From an uncultured Lachnospiraceae bacterium (GTDB taxonomy: Bacteria; Bacillota_A; Clostridia; Lachnospirales; Lachnospiraceae): a DNA stretch of 7,547 nt. Position numbers and translations under genes: made by a program. How positions within the stretch are numbered: position 1 is the first letter of the stretch; each line of letters begins with the position of its first letter. The DNA is taken from contig CAMYVI010000119.1 of NCBI GenBank assembly GCA_947302185.1, positions 1 to 7,547 on the forward strand. Direction: 5' to 3'. Below the pieces are notes generated by a model. The model saw only the letters and a list, made by a program, of their open reading frames with translations, searched no databases and was not told the DNA's origin. Shown here in pieces: positions 1 through 6,813 of the stretch.

Positions 1-163
1 GACAAGCCGGATGAAAATGATAAGACAGCTGACAAGCCGGATGAAAATGATAAGATGGCTGACAAGCCGAATGGAAACGATAAGACAGCTGACAAGCCGG
101 ATGGAAACGATAAGACAGCTGACAGGCCAGATGCAAATAATAAGATGGCTGACAAGCCTGATG
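1..163 (+). repeat. 30-bp in-frame tandem repeat, five full copies plus a partial one
   Basis: Units start at 1, 31, 61, 91 and 121, with a decaying sixth at 151. Each begins with GACAAGCCGGATG or a close variant and ends with AAGACAGCT or AAGATGGCT. Copies 1 and 2 differ at two bases, and copies 3 and 4 at one, so the array looks recently expanded; copy 5 has diverged more. The 30-bp period keeps the reading frame and encodes ten-residue Asp/Lys/Pro/Asn-rich units. The array runs off the left edge, so the copy number is unknown. It probably serves as a flexible interdomain linker whose length can vary by slippage or recombination. Confidence 0.95.
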
Positions 164-2166
164 AGATTTCCGAAGATACAGAAAATATGTCGACTGTGAT
201 ATTAGACGATGCATACTGCCGTATCATAGAGGCTATGTCGGAGGTTTCCGAAGTCTTTTTAGCCAGAAATGAGAGTCTGGTAAGACTTATGACATGGGCC
301 GCACAGAGAGCGACGGACAGGAATTTGCCGGAGAAACACAGGATACGCCGCACAAATGAAAAAAAGTTCAGAGAAATGGTGAAAAAAGTAGTGGAAGGAT
401 TCTCTGAATATGCGGAATATACCGGGCTGCGGCGGGACGAAAAGCTGCAGAAAGATGTCAGGAAAAAGAGTGAACAGAATAAACAATACGTCAGGATCCA
501 GTATGAACCGAAGCCGGATGGGGACGGTATTATGATTCCTGCCGGTACAAAAATGTATTCTGATTTACCTTTTAAAGGCGAAGTGACTGTTTCTGAAAAT
601 GTGGTCCTGCGCGAAAAAAATGAAATAGAGGTGACTGTCCGGGCCATAACGAAAAAGGATGAGGTTTCCGAAGAGACACTTTCGAAAATAAAGGAATTTG
701 TTCCTAATGGTCAGGACTTTAACGCCATCGGAAGCGAGTATCAGGGATACATTGGCAGGGTCCGGTCTAAATCGTCTGTTCGATATCTGGATACCGGTAA
801 AGCATCCAATAACGGCACCCTCTCGGTAACTTGTACTGCAGGTACTTTTATTCCTGCAGGTATGAAGTTCTCATTGAGCTTTGGAAAGGATACCTTTCAA
901 TATGAGGTTCTTGAATCGGGCAATCTGGTCGAAAAGAAGATACCTATGAAATTGGTTTCCGTAGACATTCTTCCGGGGGTAGCTGCTCCGAAAAAGGGCG
1001 GAAGAACCGGAAAGCGAAATTTGAAGACCAGGCTCCCGATGAACGCATATGGGGATGAAAATAAAAAGAAAGCGGAAGGCGTTATTTCTGCCGATTCAGG
1101 AAAAGACGGATCGCTGCCCATGACAAAAATCGGCGCAAAAGGCTTCATGAATGCATACTGCAGATGTAATACGGTCGTACCTGCAGATACAGAGTTCTAT
1201 CTGGAATACGGAAACAGAAAATACATTTATGAGACGACTGAAAAAGTGAAGGTGGGAGTCGTTCAGGAAGCTGAAATACCCGTTGAGTGGACTAATGCGG
1301 ATGAGCTTTTTGAAGAGGCACAGGAAAAATCGAAAGAAAAACATATCGGCAGAAGTGTAACACTGATTCCGGATCGGACTGAATTTCATTTTTATGAGGC
1401 ACAGCCGACAGAAATCGTGAGAATCTATACACCGAAAGCCATGAGATATGGAAGAGAGGTCAGGAACGAGGATGATATTCAGGTCAGATCTAATTACTAT
1501 AGCGTTTTCGAAAAGTTTTGCGGCGATATCGCGGATAAAGATTACAAGGGTGTAAGCTGTTATGGTGCGGATTTTCTGTTAAATACACAGGGATTCAAAG
1601 AAAGCCGGATAAAAAGCAGCAACAGGTACAGCTTCGGCACAGACTCTACCAGAAAGAGGAACCAGTTGCTTACACTCGCATTCCTTGAGAACTGTATGCA
1701 AAGAGATGATCCTGATGATGACAGAGGTCCTGTGGGGGCAGTCGCAAGATTCAGATTAAAGGCAAATAAGATGCTGGAGGACTGCGGTATGTATGAAATA
1801 TATGAGGGAAATGCAATCGATGTATTTTTCCTTCTTATGGCCGCTGCCGATCTGCCCGGAGAATTATATGCCGACCTCTGGAAAAAGGATCACCCGCTTA
1901 CAGAATATCTGACAGTCAAACTGAAGAAAGCAGGGGACAGGTATTGCAAAATACTACGGTATGATAAGCATGAAAACAGGGAAGTCTGGGTAGAATGGGA
2001 AGCAAAAATCGAGCCTGAGAGCAGAGAGCTATTTGCAAGCGTACCCAGAATGCTGCGTTCGGAAAACTACCGGTATGTGTTGGAACTGGCGCAGATAGAT
2101 GGTGAAAAGAGTTTATTTGATATTAAACTGAACGATTTGCGGGAGTATCTATTTGAGGAAGTGTGA
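1..2166 (+). CDS. 5'-truncated large protein with charged repeat linker, IPAGT-type beta modules and helical C-terminus; function unknown
   Basis: The frame is open from the first base, so the gene starts outside the window; 721 residues are visible (numbered here from base 1). The in-frame ATGs at 55, 145 and 187 have no ribosome binding site before them, and the first two lie inside the repeat, so none is a convincing start. Residues 1-54 are 10-residue repeats of the DKPDGNDKTA type, a hydrophilic linker. Residues about 63-165 are predicted helical and highly charged. From about 170 to 480 there are beta-rich modules with a recurring signature: IPAGT near 179, IPAGM near 284, VPADT near 393 and a weaker IPDRT near 456. 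Such modules are also found in phage baseplate J-like proteins, but the similarity is short and I do not claim homology. Residues about 500-721 look helical, with a segment near 585-625 (ANKMLEDCGMYEIYEGNAID). I do not recognise a catalytic motif. Its stop lies 25 nt before the kinase-nuclease gene, so the two are probably cotranscribed and functionally linked. Confidence 0.88.
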   Translation, partial: DKPDENDKTADKPDENDKMADKPNGNDKTADKPDGNDKTADRPDANNKMADKPDEISEDTENMSTVILDDAYCRIIEAMSEVSEVFLARNESLVRLMTWAAQRATDRNLPEKHRIRRTNEKKFREMVKKVVEGFSEYAEYTGLRRDEKLQKDVRKKSEQNKQYVRIQYEPKPDGDGIMIPAGTKMYSDLPFKGEVTVSENVVLREKNEIEVTVRAITKKDEVSEETLSKIKEFVPNGQDFNAIGSEYQGYIGRVRSKSSVRYLDTGKASNNGTLSVTCTAGTFIPAGMKFSLSFGKDTFQYEVLESGNLVEKKIPMKLVSVDILPGVAAPKKGGRTGKRNLKTRLPMNAYGDENKKKAEGVISADSGKDGSLPMTKIGAKGFMNAYCRCNTVVPADTEFYLEYGNRKYIYETTEKVKVGVVQEAEIPVEWTNADELFEEAQEKSKEKHIGRSVTLIPDRTEFHFYEAQPTEIVRIYTPKAMRYGREVRNEDDIQVRSNYYSVFEKFCGDIADKDYKGVSCYGADFLLNTQGFKESRIKSSNRYSFGTDSTRKRNQLLTLAFLENCMQRDDPDDDRGPVGAVARFRLKANKMLEDCGMYEIYEGNAIDVFFLLMAAADLPGELYADLWKKDHPLTEYLTVKLKKAGDRYCKILRYDKHENREVWVEWEAKIEPESRELFASVPRMLRSENYRYVLELAQIDGEKSLFDIKLNDLREYLFEEV

Positions 2167-2180
2167 TACAAACGGTATCG

Positions 2181-2186
2181 AAGGAG
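2181..2186 (+). promoter_or_regulatory. Ribosome binding site fixing the start of the kinase-nuclease gene at 2192
   Basis: AAGGAG lies five bases before the ATG at 2192. The frame could be extended upstream to a TTG at 2153, but that codon overlaps the end of the preceding gene and lacks a suitable site, so 2192 is the better start. Confidence 0.85.
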
Positions 2187-2191
2187 ATTTT

Positions 2192-5100
2192 ATGAGGGGA
2201 AAGTCGGAAATTCAAAGGGAACCTCTTGGTGAGGGAAGAATTCTCAAGATAGAAAACAGGTATTTTCGTTTTGACAGGTGCATAGGAACGCAGGGAACCA
2301 GCTCTCTTGTCTATGAGGGAGCCGAGCTGATCAATCCGGACGGAAGAAAAAAACCGGTTGACAGTGACGGAAAAGAGCTTCCCGGGATGCACCACAATAA
2401 TGTTATTATAAAAGAACGTTACCCGGTTCCGGATGAAACGCCATTCGATATATACAGAGAGGAAGACGGCGCCTTGAAGGTCAATCCGCTCACCAAAGAA
2501 AACGGATTGTACCTGGAAAGACTGAATCAATTCTCCGATGCCGAGAACAATCAGAGAGAGCTTGGCAAAGCATCTCGAGTGAACGAAATAATTCCGATGC
2601 TTTATTTCAGCGGAGATTATGGCGACAGCAGATATCTTATGAGCGAGTGGCATCATGGATGGTCGCTTGATCAGGACAGATGCATATCTCTGGAAGACAG
2701 GCTTCTCCGTGCTTACAGGATGGGGGAGCTGCTTCAGGTGCTTCATGAATCCGGCTATATTGTTATGGATTTTAAACCGGAAAACTTTTTCTGGTCGGAT
2801 GTGGGCGATACCCTTATTCTGATAGACCTCGACAGCGTCCTTCCTTACGGAAAGCGAGAGGCGCTGACGGACAGCAGAATCTATACAAATGAGGCTTACA
2901 GATCTCCGGAAGTACGCCATTTTATGGAAAAGTATCAGAGGTACAGTGCCGGGGAGCGGAAGAATCTTAAGCTGGAGTTACTCTCCCCGGAAATTAATAT
3001 ATATAATCTCGGACAGTATCTCTATTTTCTTTTGTTCGGAACCGTGCCGTCCGAGAATCCGGTGGGGAAAATTAAACCTGTTCAGGAACTGCTTTTGGAT
3101 CAGTACCCGGAGCTCAAGGCGGGTGATTTATATAAGGATGTCCTCCAGATATTTACCAGATGTTTAAGCGACGATATCTATGACCGATACCGCAGAGCAG
3201 AAGAATTCGTAGAGGTAATCGATAAAATTCAGACAAAACTCAAGTACAGGAAGATAACTCCGCGGAAAAAATATACAAAGGAGAATTGCAAGTTTTTAAG
3301 CTATAAGCTGCTGGAAGAATTCCCGTTATATGACTACGGATGGACTGAAAACCACAGAGTCCTTGATGTTGCGATCGTAGGCAACCATATTATGTGGGAG
3401 AGCATGCTCACTACGATTCTGTCATGTGCACAGATGCTTGATACAGTACTGAATGTCCGTCTGGTGTCGGAAAATGTAAAGCAAAAATGGGATATGTATG
3501 CTGATCCGCAGAGCAGACCGGATCTTATGAGTACGGTCAGTGTCACGTTAAACGGTGAGCTGATAAGTGATTATCGGGAAGATAATAAAATAGTTGCATC
3601 GAGGATAGCTAATATTTTCCTGTATGATGTATCGGAATATATTTCGGAAACCGATAATGAGTATAATGCGACCCGTGAAATAGTATCGCAGCTGCTCAGA
3701 GAAGATATATGCCGTTATTTTGTCCTGCTGGAGGAAATAGAACAGTGGAATTATGACTATGCGAAGATGCTGGTGGAGATCCCCGGAAAGAAAGGTAAAA
3801 TATTTATAGGTTATCTGCGTCATAGTGAGAGTGTACGTGTAAACGGGAAAAAACTTGCAGTAGTCGCACCGCTCAGCGCAAACGGTATTTCCAAATCCTA
3901 TTTTGAGGAAAAGAATTCAAACAGTATTTATGAAATGGGGTATTCTGTTCACAGAATGTATTACATGACGTCCTCTCCCTGGGCGACAGAGGAGGAGATT
4001 CGCGCAGACTATAAGAAAGACAGATATAATATCGAGCAAAGCGAGAGAGCTGCACTCAATCTCTATTACAAAATGAAATCCATCGGACTGGATGCTAAGA
4101 GTGAAAATGCTCCGATTGCGTGGTATGACAGAGTTCTTTCGGGGCGCTACGGAACGGAATTGAGTGCATTTGACAGACTTCTTTGGCTGGAGCACCTGTC
4201 ATGGACAGCATTTATGATTACACATGGACATAGAGGTGTCAGGTCAGTCGACGAGCTGCGCGGATATCTTTATAAAGGAAATAATAACTGGAAAAATGTA
4301 AAAGATAAACATCATATTGTGCATCCGTGCATATTCGCAAGTAAGGTCGGATATCATATAAAACCGGAGATGTGGAGAAATTATCCGAACATCTCTGCGG
4401 CGGAAAAGAAGAAGCTGGATGAACTGGATTGCTGGAGCCTGGAGGTTTATTATTCCGTAAGAAAATTAATGGAAGACAGAAAGGACGATGCGTTACAGAC
4501 CCTAAACGGAATACAAAATATAATACGGCAGAATCGACAAGCGGAAATCAGCTCTACTTACATATTGCTTGAAGAACAATTCCGGACAGTGGAAAGAGCT
4601 TTCTGGAATATTTTATATGAGGAGCCGCTTGACGCCGACAGGATCTGGAAATATGCCATCAGTGATTTCGAGAGCGCCTGTAAGACTGCCGGTATTTACA
4701 ATGCAGGGATGGAGAGCAAGTGCGAACAGCTCAACACGTTCATGAAGCCTGCCATCTGGTTCAGAGAGAAACACGATTTCAAGAGATTAGATGAGGCGGT
4801 TTTGTGGGCTGCGCCGGAAATACTATACCGCGGGGAGTTTATTACCGATGCGAAAAAGCAGCCGCTTGTGATATATAAAGCGGAATCCGAAGCTCCCTGG
4901 GAGAATATCTATTCCTCTATCATGATGCGCCCATCCCGGCTTATCATTATTCCGATAAGAAACAGTGAAAAGGAGCGGCTGCAGAAGAAATATGAGGAAC
5001 TTGTCGGAGATTTTAAGCTTGATACACAGGTCGAGGTCCTGCCGCTGAATTGTTTAAAAGGGATCAAAGGTACTTTGCTTTTGGATCTGACGGGAGTCAG

Positions 5101-6703
5101 CCCTCTGCGCGAGAGAAAGATTCTGGAGCTTCCGTTCATGAGCAAGATACATCCGTTTGTCATCTCGAATATGGAATGCAGACCGCTTGACCCCGGGGAT
5201 ATTTTGATAAGGAAGCTTAATCGACAGGTTTCACTAAGCGTAGAGCAGATTCTCCGAATCAACGGAGCTGAAGAAAAAAAGAAAGCTGAGAAGGATTCTG
5301 TTACGAAATTAACTCAGAAACAATATAAGATTCTCTGGAAGTGGTATCGGTCCGTAAATGATGAGGAGGTGTGGAATACTTTTAGAAATATTCTGAACAG
5401 AATCCGGAAAGAACACATCAAAGTTCTCGAAACAGAGGAGACTGTCAATGAATTTGAGGAATGCGCAACAGACCGTATAGAGGGGAAAGTCCTCAGTGAA
5501 TCCGGTCTTTTGGATGTTCTGCATCAACTATGTGACCGATATCCGGCGCTGCGTATTATCGATTATCCTCATTTGGGTAATTATTCGCAGATTAAAGTCC
5601 AAACAAAATACGGTGATCTTTTCAGGCAGATACAGGAGGCTGTCAGAATCACCAATGAAATGCGTGATAAATGTCATTGGTCAGTAATTGATATCAGAGG
5701 TGTTGCTTATCTTAAGAATGATACGTTATATGTAGATGAGATCATATCCGATAAAGTGGATTTAACGGAAGATATTTCAGGTAAAGTTCTGAGAGAATCC
5801 GGATTTTGGGAAGTCCTGCAGGAATTACAGAATAAATATCCGTTCATAAAAATCAAAGGACATTATCAGCTGGAAGATGATTTCAGCTACCGTATCCAGG
5901 TAAAAACAGAGCACAGAAGTATGTTCGGACCGATCCGGAATGCAGTAAAAGACATAAACAGAAAGTGGTCACGTGTCTCCAACCGGGAGAAGAAACAATT
6001 AAAAAACGGCGTCAGAAATGTGGCGGATATTGTATCCTCCAGAGACAGGAACATAGATGAAATATCGGAAGAGGATGCAATCTGTAAAGTCTTTTCGTAT
6101 TTAACCGAAAAGGAGAAAGAGAGTCTGTTTCCCGGATTATCTGTGACAGAGGAAAAAGGAGGTCTGCATGTACAATTCCGCTATTACAGCGAGGCTGTAC
6201 GCAGGGTATTTGAACGATCCGGGACAATTCTGGGAGCATTGATTTACCATGAGTGCAAGAACGCAGGAATATTTGATTATATACGCTGCAGTGAAGAGTT
6301 TATATGGGGGGACGGAGCTACCGAAAACGAGATAGATGTGATAGGTACGAAAAATTCGCGGACGTATTTCATTTCCGCCAAGACAACGCCGCTGTATGAC
6401 GAACATAGAAGAGAGATTTTCGAGCATAGTTATAATTTCGGTATACAGAGCAGAGCTATCCTGGTGTGTTCTCATCCGTCGAGCCGTAGAGAAGGCAATC
6501 AACTCAGCAATAAGATGCAGGAGATTGATAACAGGATGAATCCCGGAGGGGACAGAAGACAGTTTCTTCTGGTGGCGGATGATGTAGATGTGTTAAGGGA
6601 GACTGTCGGAAAGACTGAGGTCGAGATCAGAATTGCCGATTCTATCCGGAAGGTGGTCGATGAGACGGAGCGCCTGTATCGGGAGATCGATGAGGAATGC
6701 TGA
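2192..6703 (+). CDS. Multidomain protein: divergent Ser/Thr kinase, Rossmann/RyR-like, CARF-like, tandem module, Card1-like PD-(D/E)xK nuclease domain
   Basis: The product has 1503 residues. Residues 20-345 form a protein kinase fold: Gly-rich loop IGTQGTS (31-37), VIIK lysine K74, catalytic loop DFKPEN (193-198) preceded by VM instead of HR, DLD (212-214) in place of DFG, SPE (238-240) and YNLG (271-274). The ATP and metal ligands are present, so activity is plausible. Residues about 388-725 look like a nucleotide-binding Rossmann domain (VAIVGN, 393-398) followed by WLEHLSW (665-671) and KHHIVHPC (706-713), reminiscent of RyR domains attached to TrkA-type folds. Residues about 888-1015 resemble a CARF domain: RLIIIPIR (916-923), DTQVEVLPL (944-952) and LLLDLTG (962-968). 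Two related modules follow (about 1095-1157 and 1194-1259). The C-terminus, about 1320-1470, matches the Card1/Can2 (DUF1887) nuclease layout: E1354, NEID (1379-1382) and FISAK (1393-1397). In that reading D1382 and K1397 are kept and S1395 replaces the usual Glu. No membrane segment or signal peptide is seen, so it is cytoplasmic. I infer a signalling-gated nuclease, likely in defence or stress response. The kinase call is strong, the nuclease call good, and the CARF and RyR calls moderate. Confidence 0.93.
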   Translation: MRGKSEIQREPLGEGRILKIENRYFRFDRCIGTQGTSSLVYEGAELINPDGRKKPVDSDGKELPGMHHNNVIIKERYPVPDETPFDIYREEDGALKVNPLTKENGLYLERLNQFSDAENNQRELGKASRVNEIIPMLYFSGDYGDSRYLMSEWHHGWSLDQDRCISLEDRLLRAYRMGELLQVLHESGYIVMDFKPENFFWSDVGDTLILIDLDSVLPYGKREALTDSRIYTNEAYRSPEVRHFMEKYQRYSAGERKNLKLELLSPEINIYNLGQYLYFLLFGTVPSENPVGKIKPVQELLLDQYPELKAGDLYKDVLQIFTRCLSDDIYDRYRRAEEFVEVIDKIQTKLKYRKITPRKKYTKENCKFLSYKLLEEFPLYDYGWTENHRVLDVAIVGNHIMWESMLTTILSCAQMLDTVLNVRLVSENVKQKWDMYADPQSRPDLMSTVSVTLNGELISDYREDNKIVASRIANIFLYDVSEYISETDNEYNATREIVSQLLREDICRYFVLLEEIEQWNYDYAKMLVEIPGKKGKIFIGYLRHSESVRVNGKKLAVVAPLSANGISKSYFEEKNSNSIYEMGYSVHRMYYMTSSPWATEEEIRADYKKDRYNIEQSERAALNLYYKMKSIGLDAKSENAPIAWYDRVLSGRYGTELSAFDRLLWLEHLSWTAFMITHGHRGVRSVDELRGYLYKGNNNWKNVKDKHHIVHPCIFASKVGYHIKPEMWRNYPNISAAEKKKLDELDCWSLEVYYSVRKLMEDRKDDALQTLNGIQNIIRQNRQAEISSTYILLEEQFRTVERAFWNILYEEPLDADRIWKYAISDFESACKTAGIYNAGMESKCEQLNTFMKPAIWFREKHDFKRLDEAVLWAAPEILYRGEFITDAKKQPLVIYKAESEAPWENIYSSIMMRPSRLIIIPIRNSEKERLQKKYEELVGDFKLDTQVEVLPLNCLKGIKGTLLLDLTGVSPLRERKILELPFMSKIHPFVISNMECRPLDPGDILIRKLNRQVSLSVEQILRINGAEEKKKAEKDSVTKLTQKQYKILWKWYRSVNDEEVWNTFRNILNRIRKEHIKVLETEETVNEFEECATDRIEGKVLSESGLLDVLHQLCDRYPALRIIDYPHLGNYSQIKVQTKYGDLFRQIQEAVRITNEMRDKCHWSVIDIRGVAYLKNDTLYVDEIISDKVDLTEDISGKVLRESGFWEVLQELQNKYPFIKIKGHYQLEDDFSYRIQVKTEHRSMFGPIRNAVKDINRKWSRVSNREKKQLKNGVRNVADIVSSRDRNIDEISEEDAICKVFSYLTEKEKESLFPGLSVTEEKGGLHVQFRYYSEAVRRVFERSGTILGALIYHECKNAGIFDYIRCSEEFIWGDGATENEIDVIGTKNSRTYFISAKTTPLYDEHRREIFEHSYNFGIQSRAILVCSHPSSRREGNQLSNKMQEIDNRMNPGGDRRQFLLVADDVDVLRETVGKTEVEIRIADSIRKVVDETERLYREIDEEC
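5474..5968 (+). repeat. Internal protein-level duplication between the CARF-like and nuclease domains
   Basis: Residues about 1095-1157 and 1194-1259 of the kinase-nuclease protein align at an offset of 99 residues. Both contain GKVL-x-ESG, then a helix ending in a KYP/RYP-type turn (DRYPALRI against NKYPFIKI), a strand (QIKVQTK against RIQVKTE) and a closing helix (QEAVRITNEM against RNAVKDINRK). The DNA of the two copies has diverged, so this is an old domain duplication. The position, just before the nuclease, corresponds to the linker or winged-helix region in Card1-type proteins. I do not recognise the fold. Confidence 0.8.
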
Positions 6704-6757
6704 GAAGAACAGACGGACAATTAACGGGGGATGAAAAAAATAATATTTCAGACATTC

Positions 6758-6763
6758 TATAAT
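6758..6763 (+). promoter_or_regulatory. Candidate -10 box (TATAAT) for the membrane zinc-ribbon gene
   Basis: A perfect TATAAT lies 50 bases before the ATG at 6814 in AT-rich intergenic DNA. No good TTGACA-like -35 hexamer occurs at 16-18 bp; that position is occupied by an A-tract (6734-6740). A chance match in AT-rich DNA cannot be excluded. Confidence 0.4.
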
Positions 6764-6779
6764 CTTCTCAAATCAAAAA

Positions 6780-6794
6780 AACAGTGAAACTGTT
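6780..6794 (+). other. Short inverted repeat AACAGT-GAA-ACTGTT in the leader of the third gene
   Basis: Six-base arms with a three-base centre lie between the candidate -10 box and the ribosome binding site. The stem is weak (two G-C pairs). Read on the minus strand it is followed by a T-run, as a weak terminator would be, but no minus-strand gene needs one. It could be a small operator or chance. Confidence 0.3.
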
Positions 6795-6800
6795 AGATAC

Positions 6801-6807
6801 GGAGGAG
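6801..6807 (+). promoter_or_regulatory. Ribosome binding site fixing the start of the membrane zinc-ribbon gene at 6814
   Basis: GGAGGAG is followed by six bases and then ATG at 6814. An in-frame GTG at 6784 would add ten residues, but it lies inside the inverted repeat and lacks its own site. Confidence 0.9.
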
Positions 6808-6813
6808 TTAAAA

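Noticed and set aside
1..163. CRISPR array
   Set aside because: The repeat units are contiguous with no spacers and are in frame with a long coding region.
11..199. Second plus-strand frame through the 30-bp repeat
   Set aside because: The period is a multiple of three, so any stop-free frame stays open through the array. The other frame continues into 2 kb of coding sequence; this one stops at once.
2153..2191. Upstream TTG start for the kinase-nuclease gene
   Set aside because: It overlaps the end of the previous gene, while AAGGAG at 2181-2186 sits correctly for ATG 2192.
2123..2920. Minus-strand open frame of 265 codons opposite the kinase domain
   Set aside because: It lies wholly against well-supported kinase coding sequence, has no visible ribosome binding site, and its product shows no coherent domain. 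It is a shadow of the plus-strand frame.
6137..6502. Minus-strand open frame of 121 codons opposite the nuclease domain
   Set aside because: The plus strand here carries the conserved nuclease motifs; the antisense product is unremarkable.
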